Source of the DNA: Chelydra serpentina
Taxonomy: Eukaryota > Chordata > Testudines > Chelydridae
NCBI GenBank assembly: GCA_037349315.1
Contig: JBAIAC010000040.1
Span: forward strand, 15,022,001-15,086,000
DNA length: 64,000 nucleotides
Reading direction: 5' to 3'
Shown here: positions 1 through 11,094 of the stretch, piece by piece
Layout: every line of letters begins with the position of its first letter
How positions within the stretch are numbered: the stretch's first letter is position 1
Notes under the pieces: generated by a model
What the model saw: the letters and a program-made list of their open reading frames with translations, nothing else
What the model was told of the DNA's origin: nothing
The model's database searches: none
Translations under genes and position numbers: made by a program

Positions 1-1055
1 ATATGGTGAGGACTGATCAGTGTGAGGAAGCTGCTAGCAGTTTGTGCCAGGGAGGAGGAAGGGTTTCAGACCTGTGGGAAGCAGGTTTAGATTGGGAATC
101 CAGAGTGTTTTTTCTTTTCCCTCTCTCTTTCTTCTTTCCCCCGCTCTCCCCGCTTACATATGGCGATGGTCTGTCCCCCTGCTTGGCTCTTTCATCTCTG
201 CAATGTGCTCAGTTGAGAAGCTCCACTTCAGCTCTCTCTGCATGTCCCCACCCTCTCCACTTGTCATGCTTCCCTCACCTTCAATCCTCCGTGTGGCAAA
301 ATGGTTGTTCCATGGGGGCTGGCAGGCAGTTGAGAGAGAATCAAAGTCAGTAGCTCCAGATTGCTGTTTTGATGGCTCTTAGCATTAATGCTTAAGTGAG
401 GCATCAAACCCCTTTCCTGGGCAGGACAGCTGTCTGAATGCACTAAAGTATGTTGTCTTTAGGCATGTCCAGGCTTGTTTTCACTCATCATACAACACAA
501 TAGGGTTCATAATTTGGCGCAGATATGTCTCATTTCTATGGCTTGTATATTATGACGTTCCAAGAGACGGGAACTGTGTTTTAAGGGAGCTGAGAGCACA
601 AGGAACTTCTCTAAAGCACCAGCTTCTAGAACGAGGCGGTCAATAGGCAGACCATGGGTCAAATCTGGACTGCAAGACATTTTTGACCGGACCCCAAAAT
701 CTTCTTATTGTTGTGTATTTTATTTTCTCTGGAATCTGGATCTTCACTATACTGTCTCCAAGAAATTTGGACCTTGACAAAAAATAATTAACTACCCCTG
801 CTCTAGAATGAATAAACTGTCCATATCCACAATCACAACTTGCACTTCGCTCTGGGGCAGACACTGTTGTGAGTGTAATGCTTTGAAGAGGGGATATGTT
901 GTTGATTGCTGTGGATTGAATAACACCCACTGTCATCCCTCAGTCTCTGGCAGCATGAGGGATTTACAAACTAATACAAAATTCAGGTAATTGTGGATTT
1001 GGCAGTTTAATACTTTGCAACTCCACATCTCCCTCTGTTCCAGGAACTCAGAGTC
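1..1055. other. TMEM120B intron sequence, nothing recognised
   Basis: No exon, RNA gene or clear repeat was recognised. The region lies upstream of the first TMEM120B exon visible in the window, which begins in the middle of the protein, so it is most likely intronic. Short open frames here have no family resemblance and look like chance. Confidence 0.5.
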
Positions 1056-1058
1056 TTA

Positions 1059-1338
1059 GGCCTGGTCTACAATAAAATTAGATCGAGCCACCTGTCTCTC
1101 TCAAGGGTGTGAAAAATCTACAGCCCTAAGTGTAGTTAAGCTGACCAAACCCCCTGTGTAGACCGTTCTAGGTTGATGGAAGAATTCTTCCATCAACCTA
1201 GCTACTGCCTCTTTGGGGGTGGATTATCTATGCTGATGGGAGAATCCCTCCCATCAGCTCAGGTAATGTCTACACTGAAGCGCTACAGCTGTGGAGCTGC
1301 AGCTGCATCATTGTAGTGTTTCAGGTGTAGTCAAGCCC
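1059..1338. mobile_element. PIF/Harbinger-like MITE (non-autonomous)
   Basis: The termini are inverted: the left end reads ggcctggtctac and the right end, reversed, reads gggcttgactacac. The element is flanked on both sides by the trinucleotide tta (1056-1058 and 1339-1341), matching the 3-bp TWA target duplication known for PIF/Harbinger transposons. Internal hairpins (ttgatggaagaa/ttcttccatcaa and gatgggag/ctcccatc) are visible. At least five similar elements occur in this window. Confidence 0.7.
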
Positions 1339-1369
1339 TTACAAACGTGAATTAAGCTTCGCAAACCCT

Positions 1370-1500
1370 CTATGAAGTAAAGGAAGTGGATTTCCTGTAT
1401 TCTACAACTAGGGAAACTGAAGTACAGAGACATTAAGCAACTAATCTGAAGTCACATGCAACCAGGAAATGTCCCAGTCTTGCCTGTTGTTCACAGCACC
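1370..1500. repeat. MIR/CORE-SINE-like fragment
   Basis: The stretch contains a block resembling the ancient vertebrate SINE pattern: 'gggaaactgaagtacagaga', then 'ttaagcaact' and 'tcacatgcaaccagg'. The match is from memory of the family and is diverged, so the exact family is uncertain. Confidence 0.4.
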
Positions 1501-2441
1501 AACAGTTTCTCTCATTTTTCCTTGGTGTTGTCGAGGTGTACAGTGTACGGCTTCATGAGCTAGGGGAATAAGTGATAGGCTGGGTCCCCCAGGATCACTA
1601 TTGACATTTCAGTATCACCAAAGGCGATCCGCCAGTTGGGAAAGTCCCTGCCTGTAGCTTTCTGAACAGTCCTGTGTTCTTAAAGGTGCAAGCATCATAC
1701 GCCTTTCCTGACCAGCCAACACTGATGTCAGTGAAGTGTCCCCAGTGATCCACGAGAGCTTGCATAACCACAGAAAAATAGCCCTTTCTGTTGATTACTC
1801 TGTGGCAAAGGGGTGTGGTGCCAGAATAGGGATATGCATGCTGTCCATTGCTCCACCACAGTTGGGGAACCTCATTGCTGAAAGTCCATCCATTTTGTCC
1901 TGCACATTGCCAAGTGTAGCAGGAGACTATTAATGGCCCTCAACACTTGCATGACAGTGGATTTTCCAACTCCAAAATGATTTCTCACAGCAGCAATCCA
2001 GCGTTGCAGGTTTCCACAGTGCGATCACCACTCGGTTCTCCATTGTCCGTGCAATTCCCTTTGTGGTGTCCCTGCACTGGAGGTGAGCTCAGCACACAGA
2101 TCCACGAATGTGGTCTTGTGCATCCGAAAGTTCTGAAGCCACTGCTCAGCATCCCAAATTTTCATTATGATGTGATTCCACTAGTCAGTGCTCATTTGTC
2201 AGGCCCAGACGTGGTGCTCCACCATTTGCAGCTGTTCCGTGAATGCCACCAACAATCTTGAATTGGTTCTTGCTGTGTCCCACAGCAATCTGACGTCCAG
2301 GACATTGTCCTGTTCCCTGCAGTGGTTCTTGTCGTTCTGCAAATACTGGAGGATTGTGCGTCTTGTGCTTGCAGTGCTCATGACAAGAGTGCAGAGCTGT
2401 GCAGGCTTCATGCTTCTGTCACATGTGGTGGACAGCGACAA
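1495..2441 (-). pseudogene. Decayed PIF/Harbinger (HARBI1-like) transposase
   Basis: Reading the minus strand in pieces gives segments typical of Harbinger transposases: EQWLQNFRMHKTTFVDLCAE, then HFGVGKSTVMQVLRAINSLL, then GAMDSMHIPIL, NRKGYFSVVMQALVDHWGHF, DISVGWSGKAYDACTFKNTG and IVILGDPAYHLFP followed by LMKPYTVHLDN. These match the family order, with the DDE-type nuclease core around VGWSGKAYDA and ILGDPAY. The reading frame changes several times and contains stop codons, so the gene is dead. It lies in a TMEM120B intron beside a MITE of the same superfamily. Start and end are approximate. Confidence 0.8.
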
Positions 2442-2858
2442 GTCCTGTGTGCGTTCGTGGGACTTTCAGAAGAGGTACAAATTATGCGATAGCGATGACG
2501 TTATGGGGTGGAGAAAGTTGGATGCTGGGAAATTGACCTCCCAGTCCCGTGTAACTCGTTTCTGCCCCTCCATGCATTGCCAAAACTTCCCAAAAGACAG
2601 TGCGGTGGATGGTGGTGAGTTACACGCTGGGATACTTATGGGGCATTGTGCTGTGTGCATTGACACAAGCACTCCTGGTGAGTACCTGCAGCACCAATGC
2701 AAGGCACCAAGTATGCACGTGCATAAGCGATATACCTAACCGCAGCAGCTTTAGAACACTAACTTTCGTCGGCAAAAGTTTGTAGTGTAGCCGTGCTCTT
2801 TCACTCATTCACCTCATGCGTTGCCGATGCAACTTGTGCAATCAGTTAGAAAAATAAG

Positions 2859-2859
<1 letters not shown>

Positions 2860-2900
<41 letters not shown>
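2860..2900. repeat. (GT)n microsatellite
   Basis: About twenty uninterrupted GT dinucleotides. Shorter GT runs follow at about 3271-3290 and 3431-3450. Confidence 0.95.
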
Positions 2901-2901
<1 letters not shown>

Positions 2902-2906
2902 CTGCC

Positions 2907-3204
2907 CAGTAGCGCAGCCAGGTCCAGAGCACAGGGGGAGCGGCGCTATAAAAAGGCGCCTCCCCCTGTACTCACCCGGCGGCGCTCCGGGACTTCGGCG
3001 GTGGGTCCTCACTCGCTCCGGGTCTTCTGTGGTACCTGCCGCCAAAATGGCGCCGAAGACCCGGAGCGCCACCGAGTGAGTGCAAGAAGCGGCGCTTAAA
3101 AAGAAGCGGCGCCTTTTTTTAGTGCTGCTAAAAAAAGGCCCCGCTTCCTTTTAAGGCACCGCTTCTGCCCCGCCGCTCCCTGCTCCCCCCCGGCTACACT
3201 ACTG
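2907..3204. mobile_element. GC-rich TIR element with 8-bp duplication (hAT-like)
   Basis: The left end reads cagtagcgcagccagg and the right end, reversed, reads cagtagtgtagccggg. The element is flanked by identical 8-bp copies of gttctgcc (2899-2906 and 3205-3212), as expected for a hAT-type insertion. The interior is GC-rich with several palindromic segments (around 3087-3165) and a TATA-like tataaaaagg at 2947. It has no coding potential, so it is non-autonomous. Superfamily is inferred from the duplication length only. Confidence 0.7.
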
Positions 3205-3212
3205 GTTCTGCC

Positions 3213-4109
3213 TCTGAACATCATCCCCTTTCCTCTGTGTGTGGGTTCAGCAGAACATCACATCCCTTTCGTGTGTGTGTGTGTGTGTGTCAGAACATCA
3301 CTCCGTTTCCTGCTGCACACAGTCACTTCTATCACATCCTCTAAAATAAAGTAGCTTGCAGGCCTAAGGCTGCATGGATGTTGCTGGTTAGGCGGGTGGT
3401 GCCCAGAAGAGGGCATTCTCCCTCTAGACTGATGTGTGTGTGTGTGTGGTAATGGTGCTTACTCAGACTTCAAATGACACTCTGCTATTACATAATTAAA
3501 ATGTGGTGGAGGGTGAGGTTCAGTGACCTCTGAGAGCATCACCGACAAAATATACCCATTATGTATGCTGAGGAAAATGGAGAGGCCAACGGTCTGAACC
3601 CAGAATTGAGAGCCATTGAGATGTTCTTCCTGATGGGATCTGGTTGGAGAGGATTAAGTCTGCTACTCAGTGGTGGTTTTTTGTGACTGAGAATGAATGG
3701 AAACTGTGGGCTTTCTTGGTATTTCTTGCAATTTCGTTGACTGTTACAATTGTGAACTGTAGAAATAAAACAATGGCCGCTTTTGACTCCCAGTAACATT
3801 GAATAGACTATGTATTTAATCTCACAGTGAAAGATTGTTTTGACTCAAGACTGTGATGTTCCTGTTTTTCAAACCTCACTTATTTTATACTGATTTTTTT
3901 TTTTTTTTATCCTAGCTCAAGAAATGATTAGTACTGATCTCGCCAAACTATTTTAGCACATTCTGCTCAGACTGATAACTTTCTCCAGTTTATGCCAGTC
4001 ACGTTCCATCTCAATATTGAAAGACTGGCTTTAAATTTAGGGTGCATATTTGTGACTTTCCTCCCCACTCTCCTTAATTAGCCGTTTCGTTTTTGTTTTT
4101 TCTTTTAAG
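3213..4109. other. TMEM120B intron, no feature recognised
   Basis: Contains short GT runs and T-rich tracts. The last bases, ending in ttttaag, form the acceptor of the first visible TMEM120B exon. No upstream TMEM120B exon was found here or to the left. Confidence 0.5.
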
Positions 4110-4175
4110 GATTAAGGGCTGGTGGGTGTCTCATCATTATGTCTCCACATTTCTATCTGGAGTAATGTTAACATG
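4110..4175 (+). CDS. TMEM120B: TMEM120B exon ([20 protein letters not shown])
   Basis: Acceptor ttttaag at 4103-4109 and donor gtaag at 4176. Starts with the last base of a split arginine codon and ends with two bases of a tryptophan codon. Holds a conserved double histidine in a hydrophobic segment. Confidence 0.92.
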
Positions 4176-7100
4176 GTAAGTTTTCTCTTTACTCTGCTGA
4201 CAGATTTTCATTAACAGTTTTAAACCTTCCCCAGAGACATCTAAAGTGACCCGGTTTAAATGTGTCTTCCCAGGCACTTGCTGCAGCTTTGTGCCTTATA
4301 TGTTTTCTCTGGTTTGACATTTGGAATGATAAATATAGAACTACTGGAGACTTCACAGTTACAGCTCCATTAAAACAACACCTCAGTAGCCGTAATGGGG
4401 GCAGCAAAATGTCTCTCTCTCCCTGATTTGCTGCTCTATATAAAGAGCTAAGAAATTTATATTAAAGAACAAGCAAATAAATCTCTCTATATAGACAATG
4501 AATTACATGAATTTATATTCAATAAATCTTTGGGCTTTTTACCTGTTTATAATCTGGGTTCAGCAAAATGAAAGTAACATTCAAACTCGTGGTTTTGTTT
4601 TGGGTTTAATTTTTATCTCTGGGTTAGGGTGATCGTGCAAACAATTTGAATGTTCTTTTGTGTAATTTACCAAAACCTTGATTAAAATAGTCTCACTTTT
4701 ATAATCTTTTTTTATATATGTTTAATATGAAAATCCTTTTATTTCAGTCACCATTTAACTTCTTTATTAAAACCACAGGAACAGAAAGTTTTTATTAAAA
4801 CAATAAAAAAATTACTTCTCCCCTCAAGTGCACAAACTTATGTTGATTGTTTTTTTGCAAATATTGCTGAATGATTTGCTCATTGGCTATAGAATATTGC
4901 CTTAAATGGCAGTATTCCAAGTTAGAGAAAAGAACCCAGGGAAACCCAATGAGATAACTCTGGGTTGTGGGCAACTTGTGATGTTTGAACATTTACTGAC
5001 ATCATAAGCTTTGTCAGATGCTTTGGTACAAGCTGAGATCTACAGCCTAGTGGGCCACACTGGATAACAATAACCGGGATCAAACTTGATTGAAATAGGG
5101 AGAAGGAAATTTATATTACTTTTTGTGTTTCTTATTAAACCAAAAGTATGAATCTTTTTTTTTCTTTTTTACCCCCCTCTCTATCAGGCCAGATGGACTC
5201 ATGTATCAAATGTTTCGCAATCAATTTTTAGCATTTTCAATTTTTCAGAGTAAGTATATCTTACCTTGCTAATTCTTGAATGAAATATGGATCCTCTACA
5301 CTTCTGTTTCTTAAATACTAAGGTTCCTAGAGAATCATTAGTATTAAACTAAGGGCTTGTCTACAGTTGAAACACTTGAGGGGCACTGTTCTAGCACTTC
5401 ACTATAGACACTACCTGCGCCACCGAGAGGCAGTACCTATTGGGTTCCGGGAAGTGGGCGGGCGGAAGCCCGCCCACTGCTAAAGGACCCCCCCTAATTT
5501 AAGGGGAGGATCCACAGGACCTGGAATCCAAATGAGTCCGGGGGACAACTAATGAAATAACAGGGTCAGGGGTGTAGCTAGGCTGATAGCACTAGGTCAA
5601 TTGAAGAATGTTTCTATCTAAACGGGGGGGGGGGGGCGTGTTTAGACCAGCTTAACTACATCGCTCAGGGGTATGACTTTTTCGCACCTCTGAGCCATGT
5701 AGGTGGGTCAGTTTAATTTTTAGTGTGGACCCAGGCCTAAGTTAGCTGATAGCAATGAATTAACTCTTCTTACTGTTTGTGTTAGAGTAGCCAGTACAAC
5801 ATGATTTTGTCTTCTCCCTCCCAGTTCCAACTAAAATGAATAATACCTTTGTTTTCCAGGCTGTGTACAGTTCCTACAATATTATTATCAAAGTGGCTGC
5901 CTTTACAGACTCCGTGCATTAGGGAAAAGAAACCACTTGGATCTTACAGTAGGTGAGTGTTTTTGTAACCCCTAATTTAGTTTTACAAAAACCATTTAAG
6001 TTACATTCAGCAGCTAATTGACTTAAAGTTTTAAATGTGATTTCTCAAAAAGCCTGTTTTCACTTCCACAGAGTATCTCAGAGCCTTCACAGCATCCTTC
6101 CACTATCCTGCCTGGCTTTATTTTGAGTATGTAGGTGTTAGGAACAGGAGACTGAAACGAAATGATTTATGACCTTTTGTTATGTTGGACAAAAAGGATA
6201 GTATTAAACTGATATATTGAAGGCTTTGTAATCTTAAATGTAAAATGTATATCTTTGTCATTTGTGTTTTGTATATAGCCAGAGGCGTTCAGGGTGCTTT
6301 ACATAAAATGCAGAGCTCCTTGTTTTGAACATCTTATCTGAAGAAGACATATAGAAAGTAGTAACAGATGATAGTGCAAGAGAGTGGTGGGGTTGTGTTG
6401 GCATGTAGGTTACTAATTTATTTGTGTGTCCTAATGTTCTGGTTTTACAGAAGGATTTCAGTCTTGGATGTGGCGAGGGCTGACCTTCCTACTTCCCTTC
6501 CTGTTCTTTGGGCATGTAAGTTGGAGAACCTGGCTCCTACATATTTCACTGATTTTGTTTTATCTGAACACAAAGACCAGGGATTGTCAGAGTTGTTAGT
6601 GCTGTAATTGTAGCAAACCACAAAGTTGCTGCTTGGATCACATATTGCATATGATAAGTGTGTTCCAGAGCTGGGAATTGAGTATCCCTTAGAAAGAAGT
6701 TATGAAATGGTTGAAAGTAGGAAGACTAGTTTAACACAGATTATTCCAGAAACCTGTAGTCACTAGATTTTGCTCTCTTTTAATGAAGATGCATCTGATT
6801 GATTTTTATTTTATTTTTTTGGTATGAGATCATGAAGACCTTTAACCTTTATAATTAGAGGAGTTTGCCATTGGAGTTCTTCTGTTTGGTTACCTGAAAC
6901 CCCCTCTGTTTCTTTTAGTGATTGCATAAGTCCCTTATGCTATGTAGGTGTGTTCATGTCTCATGCATTAGTGCCACAGAGTTTTCCCTACCTGGGAGAA
7001 ATTGATTATTCTTGATTTGTTTTAAAAGGGAGCCTCAATGTTGCTCTGCTGCTGTGATTCATTCAAGACTAATTCCTACAACAGCCTCAAACTCTCTCAA

Positions 7101-9742
7101 ACATTTTAACTAATGTGTTTTTTTAGCAGCCCTCTCACCCACAGGGAATGCACCTGTAAACGAACATCATACAATAGAAAGCACTTGTGCATGAAAAGCC
7201 TGAGTCACATTAATGTGCTGACTTGTTGAAGAACCAGACTTAAATATAAATATCTATGCAATTTTTTTACATAAGCCTTCATGGTCAGCAACAAGTATCT
7301 TACCTGTACCTCATGCATAGCTGTGGCTTCCAAAATTCAATCGATTTCCCCCCCCCCCCCCCCCCTCGCCAAAGGACACACCAGCATGCCAAGTAGCTTC
7401 CCTTGCTGTGGTAATTACTAATATACAGCACCCTAAACTGTTTAACTCTCAACAATCGTTTTTATTTTTATTATATTTTTAATGAAGTGGTCTCTCTTTT
7501 CTCTTAGTTTTGGCAGCTCTATAATGCAATCACACTTTTTGAACTGTCTAGGCATACAGAATGCAAAGAATGGCAGGTAGGTAACATCAGAGTTGTTTGT
7601 TGTACATAGAGTTATCATATTGATCCAAATGCCTTAGTCTGAAAATTGACCTAGAATTTGTCAGAATAACTTCCTTTGTGTCAGTTGAATACAATACCAA
7701 GCAGAAGGTAGGTATAAAGAATATGGCAGTATCCACTTTATTACTGTATCTTTAAGGATCCTGACACTTTTCTACTTAGTGTTCCTCATTCCCAACATGT
7801 ACATGTTTTCTAGAATTCAGCTGCTTGTATTGTTCTTGATATAGAATGATGTGAATTGCTTGGTAAGATGGGCTCAAGCAAACAATATGCATTCTGATAT
7901 GGCTAAATAGAAACGTATACATCTAGGACCAAAGAATGTAGGCCATACTTACATGATGGGGGACTCTATCCTGGGAAGCAGGGACGCTGAAAGATGTGGG
8001 AATCATGGTGGATAATCGACTGAACATGAACTCCAAGTGTGACTCTGTGGCCAAAAAAGCTAATGCAATCCTGGGAGTATAAACAGGGCAATCTCAAATA
8101 GGTGTGGAGAGGTTATTTTACCTCTGTATTTTGCCCTGGTGTGACCACTGCTGGAAGGCTGTGTCCAGTTCTGGTGCCCACAATTCAAGGATTTTGATAA
8201 ATTGGAGCGGGTTCAGAGAAGGGCCATGAACAATTAAAGGATTAGAAAACATGCCTTGTAGTGATCGACTTAAGGAGCTTAATATATTTAGTTTTAACAA
8301 AGAGGAGGTTAAGGAGGCGTGACTTGATTATAAGTACTTACATGGGGAACAGATATTTGATAATGGGCTCTTCAGTCTAGCAGAGAAAAGTCTAACATGA
8401 TCCACTGGCTGGAAGTTGAAACCAGACAAATTGGAAATAAGGTGCAAATTCTTAAGTGACGGTAATTAACTGGAACAATTTGCCAAGAGTCACGGTGGAT
8501 TTTCTATCACTAAATATCTTTTAAATCAAGATTGGACATTTTCCTAAAAGATATACTCTTCTTCAAAAGGAATATTTGGGGAGTTCTTTGGCCTGTGTTA
8601 TACAGGGAGGTCAGACCTTCTGATACCTTCTGGTCTTTGAATCTATGAATCCAAATGAAATCTAGAGGAATCATTGCACACCCAATAGGGCAGGGAACCT
8701 CATGGTTTTTTGTTTTTAATTCAGCAGACCCCAGGATCTAGATCCATCACACAATCTAGCATTCAGCTTTTGTTTCCTAGTAAAAAAGGAGGGACGCACC
8801 TTCCAGCTTGATATCTTCTCATTATGCATGTAGTTCCTCTCATATAATTGGATGTTCCTACATATGCTGAGGCTTGGGACTAAATGTAGCCCTGGCATAA
8901 GCATGAACAACCCCACTTACTTCAGAGTAGTTGAACTGGACCACGACATCTCCCATACAGTGAAGTAGTTTAAAAATAATCTGTGTACAAATGTAGTAAA
9001 CTGTTTAATGTTAAAGGCTGTAAAATCCCATTTAAATGATCATGATAAAAGTATACACCTGCTAACTGAATAACCTAATGAGCCACATGTGAGTTCTGTA
9101 TATTGGACTAGGATCTTCTTCCTCTATATGTGCCCATTGCCCCTACTAGTGCTAACAGAATCGTAGGATTTGCCATGGTGGTGGGGAGAGACCAGGACAG
9201 TCCTTCCCTAAATTCTATGGGGATCAATGTACAATCTGAGGCATGAGAATTGGTTGCCTCCTTATACTTACCTAAGGACAAATGTTGTTGTTTATAAAAT
9301 AGGACAATAGAAGTTGGAGCTGGAAAACACCCCTTATCAGACTTTGTCCTATTGCATGGAAAGACTATAAATCCCCTTCCATAGAACCCATGTCGAAGGG
9401 AAGACCTGTTATTTTGTATACAACTTTCATATATGGTGACTCACTTTTTAAGGCAGTATAGGTTGCCTGATTGCGGGGGGTGGTGTTGTGCATGTGTGCG
9501 TTACTTATGGCCCGGACCTCCTTATCACTTTTAAAACCCCCATCAAATCTAACTGCTGTCATAACTGGAAGACTTTTTTAACAAATGGATCATCATTTTT
9601 GTGTGTTTTTGTTTTCCCCCACCCCCAGGTTTTTGTACTGGCTCTCACATTTCTGCTGCTCTTCCTTGGAAACTTTCTTACTACTTTAAAAGTGGTGCAC
9701 ACTAAGCTTCAGAAAAACAAAGACGAAATGAAGAAACTGTGA
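4110..9742 (+). CDS. TMEM120B: TMEM120B, 3' half: six coding exons
   Basis: Joining 4110-4175, 5188-5249, 5860-5952, 6451-6515, 7508-7576 and 9629-9742 gives 469 coding bases: one base of a split arginine codon, then 155 residues and a TGA stop. All junctions keep frame and have GT/AG borders. The protein matches my knowledge of vertebrate TMEM120B from about residue 185 of roughly 340. Segments include [47 protein letters not shown] and [23 protein letters not shown]120 proteins are multi-pass membrane proteins with an N-terminal coiled coil. Related TMEM120A binds coenzyme A and has a fold like fatty-acid elongases. TMEM120B has been linked to adipocyte differentiation and the nuclear envelope. 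About four hydrophobic stretches lie in the visible half. The first exons, with the coiled coil, lie to the left of the window. TMEM120A is the alternative call; synteny with RHOF and SETD1B favours B. Confidence 0.93.
5188..5249 (+). CDS. TMEM120B: TMEM120B exon ([20 protein letters not shown])
   Basis: Acceptor ctatcag and donor gtaag at 5250. The frame continues from the previous exon (W split) and ends one base into a serine codon. Confidence 0.92.
5353..5737. mobile_element. PIF/Harbinger-like MITE carrying a nested insert
   Basis: The left end reads gggcttgtctac and the right end reads gtgtggacccaggcc. Both sides are flanked by taa (5350-5352 and 5738-5740). The middle (about 5446-5570) differs from sister elements. 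It holds a perfect 10-bp stem, gtgggcgggc/gcccgcccac, with a ggaa loop (5454-5477), which suggests a second insertion. Confidence 0.65.
5860..5952 (+). CDS. TMEM120B: TMEM120B exon ([20 protein letters not shown])
   Basis: Acceptor gttttccag and donor gtgag at 5953. Encodes the tyrosine-rich loop and the [11 protein letters not shown] stretch, and ends one base into a glutamate codon. Confidence 0.93.
6451..6515 (+). CDS. TMEM120B: TMEM120B exon ([20 protein letters not shown])
   Basis: Acceptor ggttttacag and donor gtaag at 6516. Encodes a strongly hydrophobic membrane segment and ends in phase 0 after His. Confidence 0.93.
7508..7576 (+). CDS. TMEM120B: TMEM120B exon ([20 protein letters not shown])
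   Basis: Acceptor ctcttag and donor gtaggt at 7577. Exactly 23 codons, ending in EWQ, phase 0 at both ends. Confidence 0.93.
7905..8652 (+). mobile_element. CR1 LINE, 5'-truncated, degraded
   Basis: The sequence carries diverged CR1 3'-end landmarks in plus orientation. They include 'gataaattggagcgggttca' followed by 'gagaagggccatgaa' (the KLERVQRRA region of the CR1 ORF2 C-terminus), 'aaggagcttaatatatttag', and the terminal 'cagggaggtcagacc' with 'ctttgaatctatgaat'. Reading frame is broken. It lies in the last intron of TMEM120B. Confidence 0.85.
8653..9628. other. TMEM120B last intron, right part
   Basis: No repeat or exon recognised. The interval ends with the pyrimidine-rich acceptor of the last coding exon. 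Confidence 0.45.
9629..9742 (+). CDS. TMEM120B: TMEM120B last coding exon
   Basis: Acceptor acccccag, then 37 codons and TGA. Encodes the last membrane segment ([16 protein letters not shown]) and the basic tail [13 protein letters not shown]. Confidence 0.94.
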   Translation, partial: VFVLALTFLLLFLGNFLTTLKVVHTKLQKNKDEMKKL

Positions 9743-10475
9743 AACTGGGTTGCAATGGTGGACACTAAAATGTGGGATCTCTCTTCTTTCCACTCTTGGC
9801 AAATAATTTATCAGACTGAACCTGGTAAACCGTAGCTATATTGCAAACAAACTTTGGAAGAAATCCTGTTCGTGTTATGCTAAGAATGTGAACTCTCCCA
9901 GCAGAGACTGCTGTACAGTATTATGCAAGCACTGCTCTCCAGCCTGCAGCCCTATTTAAGTATATTTAACACAAAACACATTTGGTGTTTTTCCTTTGTA
10001 TATACAGCAGTAATGTGGCATGCACCTGCCAGAACAAACACCAGTCTTGGGAGAAAGTGATATTTACTGTAATTCTGTTCCTTCATCTCTTGTTTTGTTT
10101 TTTGGGTTGGGTTTTTTTGATCCAGCACTATTTTATTTCTGAAATTCCAGGTACTACATTAGTAAAACTTTAAAAATGCTTTAGGTCAACCAGTAATGCA
10201 GACCTAATGTTTCTCTCTAAAACTGTTAATTAAAACGCTACATTTTCAGTGGCCTATGCTAACCTGTGTGTACTGTGAAACTTGCCCATATTTGTACCAT
10301 GCTGCTATGCACACTTTTAAAAAACTATTTAAAGAACAAACTTTTTTAAGTTAATGGTTTAAATGTTATGTTTTGTTATTGGCTTTGTTGGCAGGAAGCC
10401 TGGTGATATTCAGCTAGAGATCAGGTAATCTGGTCAGCCCTGAAAAACGCACAAAATAAATAGTACAACACAGAG
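9743..10475 (+). other. TMEM120B: TMEM120B 3' UTR
   Basis: Follows the TGA stop. The first good polyadenylation signal is aataaa at 10455-10460, giving a UTR of roughly 0.7 kb. Longer forms cannot be excluded. Confidence 0.65.
10455..10460 (+). terminator. Candidate polyadenylation signal of TMEM120B
   Basis: Canonical AATAAA about 710 bases past the stop codon, on the sense strand. Confidence 0.55.
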
Positions 10476-10795
10476 CGTGTTTCAAGACCTTCTTTTAAAT
10501 GTTGCCTTTACCATTATTTTCCAACCATGTTCTTCTGAAAATGGCTCTGACCGAAGGCTGTAATTGCAGCACTTGGGCCTCTAATTACTTTAATTTTCTA
10601 GTTCCATTTGTGAAAAGTGTTCACTCACAGGTGAGATGGTGGTTTTGTCTTATTTTCCTGGGTGCAATTCATTCGAGAGCATAGTGACTGTGTATCTGGT
10701 TTCATCCACATAGTTGCTTATGGGACATTAGTGCACTGGATGAGGTAAACAGAATGACAAATACGGTGGTACTCAATCTCAGGCATTGCTTTTTA

Positions 10796-11091
10796 GCCCA
10801 GGGCTACACTAGGGGAGGGGGTCGATCTACGATACGCAGCTTCAGCTACGTGAATAGCGTAGCTGAAGTCGGCGTATCGTAGATCGACTTACCTGGCCAT
10901 GAGGACGGCGGCGAGTCGATCGCTGCCACTCCCCCGTCGACTCCGCTTCCACCTTTCGATGAGGTGGATTTCCGGAGCCGACAGGGAGCGCTTTCGGGGA
11001 TCGATTAATTGCATCTAAACGAGACGCGAAAAATCGATCCCCGAAAGATCGATTGCTACCCGCCAATCCGGCGGGTAGTGAAGACAAGCCC
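10796..11091. mobile_element. PIF/Harbinger-like MITE, CpG-rich
   Basis: Bounded by tta at 10793-10795 and 11092-11094. The right end reversed reads gggcttgtcttcac. The left part is a long hairpin: gatctacgatacgc and cttcagctacg are mirrored by cgtagctgaag and gcgtatcgtagatc. A second hairpin, gatcgattg/cgatc with ggggatcgat/atcgatcccc, lies on the right. It sits between the convergent 3' ends of TMEM120B and RHOF. Several CpGs are preserved, which may mean it is younger than its sisters. Confidence 0.7.
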
Positions 11092-11094
11092 TTA

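Noticed and set aside
2188..2739. 183-codon plus-strand frame
   Set aside because: It lies opposite the minus-strand Harbinger relic and has no recognisable domain, so it is treated as a shadow.
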